Assembly (NCBI GenBank): GCA_021234155.1
Contig: JAJEKV010000027.1
Span: 17,392,891 to 17,456,890, forward strand
Reading direction: 5' to 3'
Length of the DNA stretch: 64,000 nt
From: Isoetes taiwanensis
Taxonomy: Eukaryota; Streptophyta; Lycopodiopsida; Isoetales; Isoetaceae
Shown: piece by piece, positions 22,779 to 35,891 of the stretch
Numbering within the stretch: position 1 is the first letter of the stretch
How the letters are laid out: every line of letters starts with the position of its first letter
Translations under genes and position numbers: made by a program
Notes under the pieces: model-generated
Database searches by the model: none
What the model saw: only the letters and a program-made list of their open reading frames with translations
Told to the model about the DNA's origin: nothing

Positions 22779-25700
22779 TTACACTTTCTGTTCAGTGGAA
22801 CTGGATGACTCAACTACTTTGTTTCTTACAACAGCACTGTAAGACTTCCTTGGATCACATTTATTTAATGGGGTCATTGAAGGTTTTGCTGCCTCAGAGC
22901 CTTCAACTTCATGCACCTCAGGTTTGGATCTAATTTGAATATCATCAGCCACTGTCGGTTCTTCCCTCTTACATGCGCTATCATCAGTGGCTGTGCCACT
23001 CGTGTGCTCATCGGGAACTTTATGCTCTACTGAATCATCAGCAGTGGCATCTTCACCTTCCTATTCCATAAATTACGTGAATGAAAAGCCACCTTCATTA
23101 AACATTAACAAAAGCAGGACAAAGGTCTTACCCTTAAGTTTGAAGGGGGTTGCTGTTCAGGAATGTCCACATTCGCATCATTTTCTCTCACTTGGCCTTT
23201 GCCATCATTGGTTACTGTGTCAGCTTGATTGCCAATTTGTTCATTTTTTTCATTTGCATGCTCAAAGCCCATAGTTTCCTATATAGAAAAAGCATAAGCA
23301 TTTAAAAAAGAGAACTAATGTATCATAAGTAGTACCTGTTGATGATGTTTAATCTTCTGCTGAGACTTTTTCTCTCGTATCATCTCATGTTTGCGCTCAT
23401 AAAAATCAAAATCCTCCAATATTGATGTTTTGGAGTCAAAGTTCTTGAAGATATTTAGCATTTCAAGCCCTTGCAGAAAATCCACCTAGGAGCAAGAACA
23501 AAGTGGTCCACTAAATAAAATGTAGAATGCCAAAAGAAATGTTCTAGTGTCATTAGGAACACCAATTGCAATGTACGAGTCTAATGATATTATTACAACT
23601 TTTTACCATATACGAATCTAAAGACATATTACAACTTTTTCCAAATAGTGAGACATGCAAGCTTAACTGGAACTCGTACTCATGCCAAAGCACTATAGGT
23701 GACCTTATTGTGCTATATATTATAGCACTTGGACATAAATCCAAGCAGTTTATTCCCAATGTTATTAGCATCTTCAATCTTTAACATGAAAAAGCATGTC
23801 ACAATCCAACAAATTACCAGGTATCCATCTTTCCTAGGTATAATATAATCATAGCAGTCATTACCTCCTGCGTATCTCTACTGTTTGTTACCGGCCTATT
23901 CTCATTGTTCTGCAGAATTATATGACGAAGCTGGCTATTAGGAATGTCCTTCACAATATGCCATCGCACCGTAAATTTACCAGTCCACTTGTCTTCCAAC
24001 CAAAAATCCACGCTTTTACTAAAATCAACAGGAGACGTCATCTCTGCAACTCCACAAAACTGGCCACTAGCATTCACCTAAGAACCATTATAAACTTCAT
24101 TATACCTAAGCAGATCAGCTTTCAGAATAAGACGTAAGTAAGCTTTCAGAATAAGACGTAAGTAAAGCAATGTACTCACAGAAAAGAAAAGGAACACGGG
24201 GCATTCTTTCCCATTGCTTTTTATTTTTAATTGAGCATCATGATATGCTGCATCCAATCGTTTGTTACCATTGGGAGTGCTCGCCCAAACATTGTACTTT
24301 ATACTCTTGTGTACATCATCCTCACTATAAGATTTGATGACAAAAAACTTTGCATCCTCATACTTGGTTGGAAAATCCGCCCTATTATATTGCTCTTTTA
24401 ATGCTGTCAACACATCATCCTCGCTTGTCTTTGCACCATGTCCACGTGGAGGGTGCAGCATCCTTAATGTGGATTCATTAAACCTCATTCTCCGATTCTG
24501 GGCATTTAGGAGTCCAAAATTCCCATTCCTGGCATTCCAAGCTAAACCACCACTCCAGTGGCCTGTGTTGTTGTAACCACCAAAAGCACAAGCTTTAATC
24601 CGTGATGGAGAAAAAGATTGCCCAGGCAGTAGATGTTCAGGAAAATCTCGTCTCCATGGACCACCTCTATAATTTGCAGATGAACCCGGCCATGGTGATT
24701 GCATTATCTGTATGGAACCTTTTAGTAAGAAGCGCAAAAAGGGGCTATAAAACGTCTTGCAATGATTTTCTTCTGACCTTTTCAGGTGGAAACGATGAAT
24801 TCCTTGCAGTAAAACCTCGACCATTGGCATGAAATGGCTCTGCAGTTTTGTTAGCTGGCAAAAAACCACTAGTGTTATTTCCCTTGAAGGCTGAGGCATG
24901 GTTTGAAGGATTCTGCTTTCTTCCTTCATGTCCATCTTGTGCATATATTGCAGAATGTTTTTGACCTAACGGTGGCATAGCTCCCCTTCCAAATGGCATT
25001 CGGGGTGCCATCCATCTCCCTGACATCATGTTCCCCTCATAGGCATTATAGCCACCCAACCTCTGCATTTTGTGAAGACAATCATTTCTTGCCCCTGGAG
25101 GCGTCATCCTCCCTTCTGAAAATGGTGGTGGATATTGAGAACCTGGGGGCATTGGTTGATGGTACATATGGGTAGAATATTGAAATGCATGGGGGCCCAT
25201 GTACATCTGACCTTCGCCTCCTGCGGGAACAGGACTTCCTGGAGACAAAAGACCACCAGGGAGATATGGTGCATACCTTAAACCAGCAGGATGTGCCAAT
25301 TCACCGCTCTATGTAGAACAGAATGGACGAATCAGCAATCATCATCTAGATATATAAAGGTACAAAACTTGGTGTCAAATAGAAATTACATACCGAAGAT
25401 TGTTGTGTTCCTTTTGCATCATACTGCCCATCCTCTTTCTCCACTCTGGGCAAATGATTCACGGATGCTGAAAATTCAAGTGGATCAACCCATTCAAAAA
25501 CTCTGGGAACTGTTATTGTCATACAAAACAGCTAAACTTGTACACAGAACATGCAAAACTACCCACCTGGGACCGACCTCTCTTTATCAGGAGAATGGGC
25601 ATGACCAAGTAGTAATGCATCTTGCAAGCTTCCTCCACCATTAGCAGATACCTAGGTTGCTCATATTTAACACAGCATCAGTAAAACATGCAGAAAAAAC

Positions 25701-26127
25701 TATCTAGTGGACATGTACACGTCTCCTATGCATTGTATATTTTTCTTACATAATGCATATCTTATAACCTACATAAGTGCGCATCTTGTGCTTGTCATAT
25801 GTGTATTAGTTACATTACAACCATTTTACATTCAAATTCCAGGCAACCAATGCCAATGCTTCTTTTACAATTGCAGAGCATTCACCTCTGAATAATTATT
25901 ATGCTTCACTGGATCCACCTTGAGTTTCTGCAATATTTCACTCATTTCTATCCGAGATGTCAAAGAAAATAGTGCCCAACAAAAAACGTAATAGCGTATT
26001 TATGGAGCTTTAACAACACTTTGTGTGAAAGGATACCCTCGTCTACATCACTAGATGCTCCTGATATCAGCGGTTTTAGTGCTTCGCTTAGCAAGTTTTC
26101 TTGTGAAGAGTCTGACATGGTTGACAT
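22779..26127 (-). CDS. YTH-domain m6A-reader protein (ECT/YTHDF type), 10 exons, 720 aa
   Basis: Binds N6-methyladenosine in mRNA through the YTH domain and affects transcript fate in the cytoplasm. Exons on the minus strand are 26127-26037, 25947-25886, 25651-25567, 25467-25394, 25308-24778, 24707-24180, 24077-23865, 23485-23336, 23278-23132 and 23060-22779, all with GT-AG junctions and consistent phase. The YTH domain spans ~399-535: [19 protein letters not shown], then VWAST with cage Trp 422, and [11 protein letters not shown] with cage Trp 483 and 488. All three aromatic-cage residues are kept, followed by [11 protein letters not shown]. The N-terminal ~390 residues are Pro/Gly/Met/Tyr-rich and disordered, as in plant ECTs. 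The C-terminal tail is acidic. The start is the first ATG after an in-frame stop. A second ATG lies three codons on. Confidence 0.95.
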
Positions 26128-26159
26128 TGTTCCGTAACAAGATTTCTTTTCCAATAAGC

Positions 26160-26796
26160 TTCAGATAGAACCAAACTCGTTTAGCCGACAGCCGGAATAA
26201 AAAGAACCTTTTTACAATTGTAATCTTTTATTTCGACGTTGGTGCAACTCCCCTTTCAAAGCTTCAACCTCACCTGAACCGACCAGACAGATCGTTAGAA
26301 AAGAAAGCAGGATCAACAACCCCAAATGCAAATAGTCAGATACAACTCTCGATTGCAAAAGCATGCTATTATAGCTCTGTAGAAAACCCTACCAAAACCT
26401 CCAGGAAAAGGAAGTAGCATAAACCGAAGCAAAAGGAAAAACTACTGACCTGATGCAGATTTTTTGTCTTGGGAAAGCAGCCAAACTTATACCGCCGTTA
26501 CGATTTTGAATGTGGAAAGGGGACGAAGCTAGCCGATCCTGCGTTATTCGGAGAATGGGAAGACGGGGTTGGCCTGCCGGATTCGGACCACAAGGAAGTG
26601 CGGGAAGAATGAAAAATCAGGTAAACAACACAGATTCCTCTTCATCCCCCCAGCTCTGAATTGTCGGAAACTCGCTCCACCTGTTGTGTGTAGAAGGTCA
26701 CTGTCGTGGCCACATCATAACGCTCCAGTCAACATCCTACGGTCCAATTTGGGAACCCCGTCCATCTTCAGCCAACCCTCATTGCTCACCCTCACC
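26160..26796. other. 5' region of the YTH gene
   Basis: Upstream of the YTH start codon on the minus strand, with probable 5' UTR and promoter. No separate gene is recognised. A plus-strand open frame at 26569-26859 shows no protein-like pattern. Confidence 0.35.
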
Positions 26797-27790
26797 CTCA
26801 ACAATCTGGCCCTCGGGTTTATAGCTGAGATCAAATCTCCGCCGTTGGCTTGGCTGTAGTGATCTTAACAAACTGGCCCTCAAGTTTTATCGCTGAGGGT
26901 GCTTTCCCATGGACGGACGGACCTGGATGTGGTCAGACCCAGGTCCAAAAGTAATCGTCGCGATTACTTTCCAAATGAGGTTCTTAACCTCAGCCACTCA
27001 TGTTCTTAGCTCATGGGAACATCGGAATAGCAGACCAGACCTTCATAGCTCATGGGAACATCGGAATAGCAGACTAGACCTTCAGGAAACCTGGAGGTTT
27101 TCTGTCCTTGCAGTGATGTTGTGTTGCCCACCAGTAGTAACACACTGCGGGCGCATAAACACCTACTTTGTTATGCCAAATGGCCATAAACACCTAGCTT
27201 ATTACATAAACCACTATAAAACTCTTGGGCTAGTGCATTAATGCGGATAACACCCTAGAACTCAAGTATTGTGCCGTACTATAACAATCTAAGACCCTCG
27301 ATTGTTATAATAGGGCATAACACCCTTGTTCCAATAGGTTATCCCTCTTTGTAAGTATGACGTTTATGGTCATCCTCCTCTCATCTTCGTTAGAGTTGCA
27401 TCGAGCAAGTTATGAGATTGGGTAGATAACACCATGGCCAGACAGTCCACTAAAACAGGAGCTATGGCTCGTGTTTTACTGGAGCAATTAACACTCGAGG
27501 ACCAGAGTGTGATAACCCCTTGGAACAAGGGTGTATGCCCTATTATAACAATCGAGTTATAAACTTATAGTAGGGCATAACATCCGAGTTCTAGAGTGTT
27601 ATCCACATTAGCGCACTGAGCCCGAGAGTTTTATGGTGGTGTTCCATAACAAGCTACGTGTTTATGGTCATTTGGCACAACAAACTAGGTGTTTATGCAC
27701 CCACAATGTGTTACTAATGTGTAACGCCACTGCAACCAATAGCTGAGATTTGATCTCAGCTATATAACTTGAGAGCCAATTTGTTAAGGG
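26797..27790. repeat. Foldback element with long inverted arms
   Basis: The left arm (terminal part 26797-26845 and main part ~27105-27345) is the reverse complement of the right arm (~27500-27790) with moderate divergence. Paired landmarks are CATAAACACCTA, CCATAAAACTC, GGATAACAC, TTGTTATAATAGGGCATA and CCCTTGTTCCAA. The termini pair as ACAATCTGGCCCTC against the complement of GAGAGCCAATTTGT. A second copy of the terminus lies at 26870. The ~155-bp repeat copy B is inserted in the left arm. No coding capacity. Confidence 0.65.
26893..27060 (-). repeat. ~155-bp repeat, copy B (inverted relative to 19385-19540)
   Basis: Reverse complement of copy A, with an extra ~46-bp tandem unit (AGCTCATGGGAACATCGGAA occurs at ~27009 and ~27047). 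It lies inside the left arm of the foldback element, whose arm sequence resumes after it. Confidence 0.7.
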
Positions 27791-27839
27791 AACGTACAAA
27801 CATACAAATACCATTAACAACAACTAATATAGATAATAA

Positions 27840-28875
27840 GGGTCAATTCCCGCTAGCAGTTAGGTTAGATTAAATAGGGCAAATAATGGAAACTTGCGTT
27901 CACACTAGCACTTAAGTAAGTTACTACTAGTTAAATTAGGATTTGGTTAAATTTTAACCATGGTTAACTTAACCAGACTGCTTTCATATGTATAATTGTT
28001 ACGTTAAGTTAAGCTAAAAATTTAACTTGACCCCTTATTTTAAACTAGAAGTTAAGTGACCTAGGAGAGGCACACTTAACTCGGTTAAGAACTAACTTAA
28101 CCTAACTATAAGTGAGAAAGGGGTAACAATCTAGTTAGGTTATTTATTTTTTATATAAAAATGGCGCATTCCTTGTTGCTTCTTTGAACATCTAGAGAAG
28201 TTTGAGGTTCAAAAGTTTTTTAGATTGCCCCCCCTCAAGAAACAATTCATTAGAATCGAATTGAATTGAGGGTAGTTTTGGCATCTTGGAGCATGTTTGG
28301 GGCATCTCTGAACATCTAACGACCAGACTCTATAGTTTCTTTTTTTGGTAGTGGAAACACTTTTTAGATTTTTTTCAGGGAGCATGTACCTACAGTATTC
28401 TCTTTCCAATGCCAAGAAAAATGTGACACCCACAAAAAATAATGTGACATCCAATTGATATTCAAAAAAAGAGAAATATAGACAGAGAAAGAATATCAAA
28501 AATATAGAAAGTGAAGAGATAGAAAATAAACTATGTATCTATTCATGGATTGTTGGTTTCAACAACTAAGAAATGATATCTTTAACTTAGTGGCATATCT
28601 TAAATAAAGTCGGAAATGGACATAGTTATCTCTAACCTAACAAAGCTTCTTAACAACTAGTGCGAAGCACCAACTCATTGTAAATGTTAGGTTAAGTTGG
28701 TTTTATGAATTTAACTTAAGTGATCCCTAACAAGTCTAGTGTGAATGTATATCCTCATAATTCGTGAAGTTAGTTTTAACTTAACAACCATAATGGAAAA
28801 GCATAATCTCTTTTCAGTTAGAAGATAACCAATTGGTTAAGTTCACTTAACTTAATGGCGAGTGGGAAATGGCCC
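27840..28875. mobile_element. Harbinger-like non-autonomous DNA element, TAA target duplication
   Basis: The left end GGGTCAATTCCCGCTAGCAG and the reverse complement of the right end GGGCCATTTCCCACTCGCCA match at most of the first 30 positions. The element is flanked by TAA on both sides (27837-27839 and 28876-28878), the duplication typical of PIF/Harbinger elements. The interior (1,036 bp in all) is crowded with GTTAAGTTAACC-type words and has no transposase. A MITE-like derivative is most likely. Confidence 0.65.
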
Positions 28876-28954
28876 TAACTATTAGTAACAATTCATCCCC
28901 CCCCCGCGGGTCTTTGCTTGGCTGCTATCGGCTCCCTAGATTAACTGAGGCATC

Positions 28955-29490
28955 CAAATTCTTCGCTTGAGCGAATCCTCTGGATTTGATGAAGCGAATC
29001 AGGAGGATTCACTCAATCCTGATGACATGACTTATCAGGAGGATTCGCTTGAGCGAATCCTCAACCATGGTTGAGCAAAAAATCCTTTGCAAAATCTCGA
29101 ACATTTAATGCCTGAACTCGCATGCTTGAGAGGATTCGCTTGAGTGAATCCTCTCAAGCATTTATTGTCCCGATTTCGCATGCTTCAAAGCATGCTTGGG
29201 AGGATTCACTTAAGTGAATCCCCTTTTTGAGGATCCGCTTGTGTGAATCCCCACATCATTTATTTTGCACCATGCCCAACGCACATCATTATTGCAGCAT
29301 GCTTGCACCATGCAATGCGTGCACCTTATTGTTTGCACAATGCATTATGCTCATCATTATGCTTGGGAGGATTCACATAAGCAAATCCTCCAACATGCAC
29401 CTATATCTATAGGCCCAGGAATCTTGTCTGCCACAAATCTAGCATAAACTTGAGGCTTTTAGGATTCGCTCAAGCGAATCCTTGGTTGCT
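28955..29490. repeat. Left subterminal palindrome cluster
   Basis: At least seven copies or half-copies of GAGGATTCGCTTGAGCGAATCC, near 28962, 29037, 29132, 29201, 29229, 29368 and 29461. Many are near-perfect palindromes of 20-24 bp. Variation is mainly at C/T (CGCTTGAGCG, CACTTAAGTG), which keeps the symmetry. They probably serve as transposase binding sites. Confidence 0.75.
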
Positions 29491-29513
29491 TTAAAGGCAA
29501 CCCAAGCGGCCAG

Positions 29514-29940
29514 ATGAATCCAATAGTGAAGGAAAAATTCAAGAGGGAGAGCAAGATCGAGTTTGTGTAAGTTTTTTTTTTACGAAGTTCTCTGATCTTT
29601 TTTTTTTGCTCGCTATTTTCCTATGTTGCTTTGATCAATGGTTTAACTAAATCATGTACCTCATGGCATTAATTTATTAATGGCCTATATCAATCTAGTT
29701 CAAATTTTTACCTGTTTGTGGTCGCAGTTTGTAGCGACAATGTCTTCTTCAGAGCCAGTGCCGGTTGTACACATGGACGAGTGACCGTTATCTTTTAACT
29801 TAGAACCGGGGCCCAAAATCCAGCTCGCATTGGAAGCATCGTGGAATGGTACGTTCAAAACCACTTGTCTTTTGCACGACAGTACGTTGTTTTGCGCTAA
29901 TTTATCCAAATTGTTTTATTGTAGGGAGTACCACGGCATT
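29514..29940 (+). pseudogene. 5' exons of the DNA transposon's gene, interrupted by the LINE
   Basis: Probable exon 1 is 29514-29566 (MNPIVKEKFKRESKIEFV to a GTAAGT donor). Exon 2 runs from ~29729 to 29848: VCSDNVFFRASAGCTHG, a stop at ~29797, then GAQNPARIGSIVEW to a donor GTACGT. Exon 3 starts at 29925 after TATTGTAG and is cut by the LINE after 16 bp, continuing at 56809. No family is recognised, and one internal stop suggests decay before or after the insertion. Confidence 0.4.
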
Positions 29941-30608
29941 AAATTAATGAATCGGTACATGGACTGTGACACGTCAGCAATGTGCGCCATTTTTTTTTAT
30001 TGCTTTGTCTTATCTGATTCAAACACAATTCTTGATTTGTTGTGCGAATTCAAGCTGTTTCTGAGGTAATTTGTGGGATCCAGTTTGCCAGCCTTGTAGG
30101 GGCTTGCAATTCCCATGATTCCCCTCATCAAACGCTACAAATGGATACCAATATCTTCACAATTATCAAGCATAATTCAAGATGATTGACCTGCGGATAT
30201 CTGAAAGGCTCTCCCTCAAATTTATGGAATTCCTTAATCTCTGAGCAGCATTTTCCAGAAGAGTTGTTTTCCCCTGAATATTCATTTGTTCCGAGCTCGG
30301 TTGAATTTGAAGTGGAGATTGTAGAATCTTGGCTCCAGGAGTTCATTGGAAAGAAAGAAGTCTCAGCTTCGGGTATTTTTCATGTACATTGTGATTGGAC
30401 AACATCCAAGATTGTGGTAAAAGTCTACTCTGAACAATGATTCATGCCTTAGCGTTTGGTTTCTTTCAATTTGGTACTGAGTGTGGCTATCCGGCTTCTC
30501 AATTTTAGATAGGCTCTTCCCCTGTTTTTTTCCTTGGCCTTTGATTTCCCCTCCTGCAAATTCGCACATGTTCCTTCTGTTTTGTAGTTTTCACTTGGTT
30601 CTTTCTGC

Positions 30609-32657
30609 ATGGCTCTTAAAGGCAAAAATTACCCTAAATTTCTCTCCATTCTTCACGCCTTTGCTGAATTTGCGCCCTCTGATCGACCCGAGCTTCTCAA
30701 ACAGTTAAGATCTTTTCATGAAAATCCTAAAAACTTCATTTTCTTTGGTGATTTTGCTAACTCATGCATTGGACAGTCCTCAATGGATCCCTTATCTTTT
30801 AAAGTTCCATGCTGGGATAATTTATCTAAGGATCCAGACTACATAGGCCAACTGCCAAGCATTGACCCCGTCCTCCAAATTCCTATTGCTTATGGGGAGA
30901 AGAGATCGGACCAGCAAAAGTACTCGGATGCTTCTCTGGACAAGATCCTTGGACAAATCCGCCCCTTCAAGGCCCCGTTCAGTGCTAAAAAGACTGCTAT
31001 TTTCAATGGTATTTCTTTGGATCTCCCCTCTGTTCATGCAAAATTGAATTCATTTCTTGACTCTGCAGTAGTTGTTAAAACAAATAAGCATGGAATTAAA
31101 TTAGGCAAGCTTTGGGCTTTCTGCTTGAACCTTCAGAAAGGAATGTTGATCAATGCTGTCTATTGGCTTCACTCTCCATATATTATGATTGAATGTGGCA
31201 GTAGAAGAACTGCCAATTTTCTCCTCAATCACGGTCCTATGGCTTTCGAATCCTTCCAACTTACCTTTCTCAAATGGGATCCTAAATTTGAAGTAGCCAA
31301 TTTGGACAATCTCTGTGTAGCCTCTACCTCTCTTCATGGCCTAAACCCAATTTACTGGAATGAAGATTGTTTAAAATTGCTATTTGACTCAATTGGTTCT
31401 TATATCTGCACGGAATATTCCCCTTATAGACCACCTCGATCCATTGTCCAGCTTGATATTCCCAAAGATATTCCCCTTCACATCCCTTTTCAAGATGTCT
31501 TTGGAAAAGATGCCTCTCTAGCTTTGAGATGGTCAGGATTGCCACCTCAGTGCCAAAATTGTAAGGTCCGACATTTTTGGTATGAATCCTGTAAGGAATT
31601 CTCGGCTATTTCTGAACAGAATTTGAGTGTTCCTGCTAACTTGTCTGATAACTGTCAAGTCAATGAGCAGGTCAAACAAAAGGTCAATCTCAGTCAGGAG
31701 GTCAACAGTCAGCAGATAATGCAAAATTCAAAAGGATCAGTCTTTGACCATACATATACTGAAGGGAACCCTCGTGATCTATGTCTCCAAAGATAACAAT
31801 TTTCAGTGGACTAAGGTTAATGGTAGCTACAAGAGAATTCAAAGGAAAAAGCAATTAAGAGAAGCACAGCTCAAGATTGGGGAAACATCCAATGGGAAGA
31901 CCAGAGGTGATTTTGTGAGGATTTTCAAGAATGGTAAATCTCAGCAAGTCAATGTGTTGCAAAATCATGAAACTTCTGCCAGAATTACTGAAAAGGATAA
32001 CAATTTAACAAAGGTCAACAATCTTCATGAAACATTGAATAAAATTATTATGGATGCTAAGAATTCTGCCAAGAATAAGGAGAATGCTGATTTTCTCAAC
32101 TCTTATATGATTAAGAATGGTCCATTAAACAAGAAAAATAAACATGATAAGCTCCTGAAACAAGTTAGGTTGGAAAAAGAGCAACCTATGATTGATCCCA
32201 AAGATACCTTGGTGGAAGTTGTTCCTGCTCCTATTCCTGATAAGTCAATGGAGAATAATCAAGTTATTCTTTCAAAAAACGTTGCTGAATCAAGTTCTAC
32301 TCATGGAGAAGAATCTCATATTGCTACCAACCACTTAATTGGTAATTCCAACCAATTCCAGGTATTAGCTAACCTTAACTCTGAACTTGATTTGGAAGTT
32401 TTGTTGAGCAAACCATGTGAAGACAAACTGAACTTTTGTCAATCCCCCATTGTTGATCTCTCACCAGCCCCTGATCCTTTCCCTCCCCCACCATCAAGTA
32501 TTGCATTTGATATTGCTGAGCAGTTGGCATCTTTGCAAGAGGGTCTCAGTACACAAGCCTAACAATTTTGCCAGTATAATCTCATGGATGAAGAAATTGT
32601 ACAAGACACTCCAGAAAGGGATGTGGCTGATCCAAATTATGATCATGCTTGGGATGC
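30609..32657 (+). pseudogene. LINE ORF1 protein (DUF4283-like, zinc-knuckle), frameshifted
   Basis: Nucleic-acid-binding ORF1 protein of a plant L1. The ATG at 30609 (MALKGKNYPKF) opens 395 codons. Residues ~145-310 form the DUF4283-type RNA-binding fold (GKLWAFCLNLQKGM; SPYIMIECGSRRTANFLL; LRWSGLPPQCQNC). A zinc-knuckle position lies at 315-328, but it reads CQNCKVRHFWYESC. The canonical Gly-His pair has become His-Phe, so the knuckle is probably damaged. A frameshift near 31780 moves the reading to 31790-32562 (Lys/Asn/Gln-rich linker), and another leads to EEIVQDTPERDVADPN before the LTR insertion at 32662. Confidence 0.85.
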
Positions 32658-32662
32658 CTGTG

Positions 32663-35143
32663 TGTGACGGGCCTGGCCAGTTATCCCCATGATAACTGGA
32701 TATCCCATCATACTTGACCATTGGTATTTATAAAATAATTTTTAATGCATGCTTTGTTGATCAATAATTGACAATGCAATCAACCCCCAAAAATATGGTA
32801 AAGAATTTAATCTTTGTTCTTTAAAAGGGAAAAATAGGACTCATATTTATCATAGGCCCAAAGGCTACACTCGAGTAACATGTACAAAATAAGTATATAA
32901 TATCCAAATCCAAATATATATATTATCCATGAAGTCTCAGACTAGGAAATTCTAGATATCAACATGACTCTATTAATCCCGTCGCTCAACTGCTCGGCTA
33001 CACTCAGGTTGCTCCCTCAACTCTGCTTACACCATGAAATAAAAGGGGTTAGCCACAAGGACTAAGTGGGGGCTGAGGCGCTGGTAATCTCCTAGATATC
33101 TAGACATACAACATGCAATATGCAGTCTCAAAACATTATTCAATCAAGGCTTACCATCTTGCGCCTATCCCTGTAATCACACTTGTTAACACATGTCTAC
33201 AAATATATTATCATGGCACCTAATCTTCAAGATATCATGCACATCACCATGTTAAAAAAAAAACAAGTAACTAGGACAATCATAAGGTGCAACCAATATT
33301 CTTCTGGGTACTGAGACGGCCAACTCGGCTGATCAGGCCAGTGGCATAGGGGCGGGGTAAGCCTTGTGTGTACACACCCTTCCACACTGCGTCCAGTATT
33401 GGAGGAACACTTAACCATGAATTTGACGTTGCACCCACATTGGGTATCAACGCCCCATGTTTCATTAATATATGCTAACAATGGTGGCGATAATATTACT
33501 AAGCTGTGTATCAGCCGTGAGACTTAGACCATGGCATCTAGTCTTCGGCCCCCAGAGGACTATATCAAAGAAGAGCATGTTACATGTAATACGAATTCAA
33601 TCCAAAGTATCTTCATGGGAATGCAAGCACATTAGACATCAACAACTTGGCAAATACATATCAAGAAAGCGAAGGATCAACTTAATAATCCTAGTGCAAT
33701 ACCAACAATTTAGTAAGGGAAAATAACACATAACTAACAAGAGAAACGACACCATTAATGTCTTATTTCCAAGAACATAGAACAAAAGAAGTTACATTAA
33801 TGTCCTATTTCCAAGAACATAGAACAAAAGAAGTTATGGGACAAAATGGGCTTATTCGGGTTTGAACCCTCACTAGAAGTCTTAACAAATTTCCTTAACC
33901 AACTCTACAATAGAGTTTATTATGATAGAAATGCCGAAATGTTTTATTTAAACGCGACAAGAGGCTTTTATGTTTTATCTTATTTTAGGGTATAATGCAT
34001 TGACGGCGGAGGCAAAAGCGCCTCTGACATTTCGGCCACTCTCCGGAAGAGAAGTTGCAGCTTGGGTTCTCAAGAAACTGCGCAGCTGTGAAGCAGATTA
34101 GCATAATCCAAGAAAGCAGTAGCACCAGAAGTTTACATACGGTAAGATGATTCTAAGAGATCTCTGTAGACTTCTAAGCAATATTTTTAGTTTCGAGCTT
34201 CAAGAAATAGCTCGAATCCATGCTAATAGCCAAATCACAGAGCAAACAGAATCGGCTGGAATCTCTTTTACGCAGTAACGGACAGCGATGGCAAGGAGTT
34301 CTAGCATTCTTGGGTGCCGCCTGATCACAGAGCAGTAACACAGCCCAAAGGTTATCTACTTCTGGATTTACTACAAAGGATTCTTCCTCAGTTGTTATTC
34401 TGATCTATCTATAACAAAGAATATCAAAAAGAAAAGCGGCATTCATATCAAACAATCCTTATTTATCATGGGCACAGGAAAGAACTCTGTATCAGTATCA
34501 GATGAAGAGAAACAAGACAGAACCCATTCCAAGCTCTAAATCCTCAACCAAGAACCCACATTTTAATTGAAATCAAGCAGACAATCTAGGACTTGAATAA
34601 TCCATCCCTAGGTGTAAGCCATAACCTCCCACCTGGAATTCGCTTCTCTCTCTACTTTATGACTTCCGATCCTCTTCCAGTCCTCTGCTCCTTCTCTAAT
34701 CTCTTCTCTGATTTCTTCTTCTTCTAAAAATCAGGCAACGAAATTGCCTTTCTCTCATGACCTATTGGTCTCCGTGGACGTTAAAAAAACTATTCTATTC
34801 TATTCTATTCTCATCTCTATGCCTATGTGACAACATAATGTTGGCTCCTTGCATGACGTGGCTATTTACCATTTCATATTTAAATGCTGCCTTGATTATA
34901 AATTATTAGTCTTTCTTTATGATGCAAAGCAACGTATGGCAGCAGCATTTATGCACCTTGCTATTATTCAGCTTAGTATTTTCATCTAACCCTTGCATGC
35001 ACCCATGTATACGTAAGGTCTATATTTAACTAGCTTTTTGACATATGTGATAATACTAAAAAAAATAACTTCAATGCTTAGAAGAATATGAAAGATAAAT
35101 GTTCCTTACTTGATTTTTCCGGCTAGACCTTAGGCTCGTTACA
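32663..35143 (-). repeat. LTR of element 1 (3' LTR in element orientation), 2,481 bp
   Basis: Complete by its TG...CA ends. Its right 240 bp (34904-35143) match 39772-40017 almost base for base. It holds the uninterrupted version of the Helitron target (GATTATAAATTATTAG, ~34897-34912). A short TCTAT microsatellite lies at 34791-34813. Confidence 0.85.
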
Positions 35144-35220
35144 GTCTCCCCTACGAAAATTCAACCCATGTCCTCATGGGTAAGTTTTGGGAATTGCCGC
35201 ATGTTTTATACTAAGCTAGG
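35144..35220 (-). other. Residual internal DNA and polypurine tract of element 1
   Basis: The polypurine tract on the minus strand is CGTAGGGGAGAC at 35144-35155. Upstream, the minus strand reads THEDMG, a stop and IFVGET, probably the tail of pol. The junction with LTR sequence at 35221 marks a large internal deletion. Confidence 0.6.
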
Positions 35221-35891
35221 CTCTATGCCTATGTGACAACATAATGTTGGCTCCTTGCATGACGTGGCTATTTACATTTATGAGGTACTTATCCATTTCA
35301 TATTTAAATGCTGCCTTGATTATCTTGTCTTGTTAATTTCGGTTTTTCCGGTTTGGAGAAAAACAAATTTGGAATTTTTTTAAAGTTATTTTTCTAAGGT
35401 TTATGGGATTTTGGGCACCGGAATAAATACCCGACTATCCAGAAATCGAAGAATTTTTTTTCGTTGTTAGCAAAACCTTCCTTCCTCATCCGATTGCAGG
35501 TGGATGCATGCCACGATTGCTAACCTCAAACATGCCACGATTACTAACCTCAAAGTTTTTCGGCATGCAGGCTCATAGAATTATTTTATCTGATGATTTT
35601 GGGCGCACATAGGAGCCCAGATTTAGTCTTTTGGAAGCGTGGCTATTGGCCGTATCATCTTAGGGGACCTTAATAGCATGGAGGTAGGATGGCAGGTAAA
35701 TCGTCATCTTATTTTTCTGATTCCACAGAGGTATAGGAATCGGCCCAATTAACAGTTTTTTTGTAACTCGATGCTCAAAAAAATTGTTTATGCATTTGTT
35801 GAGGTGGAGGTAACTGGAATGATGGAGACCTGTTAACTTATTTTCTAGGCACGTACACTTTTGAGCAAGATTTGCTTCTCCAGCTCTCAAC

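Noticed and set aside
19385-27060. Pack-MULE carrying the YTH gene
   Set aside because: The YTH gene is intact with ten introns, no 9-bp target duplication was found, and copy B is itself nested in another element.
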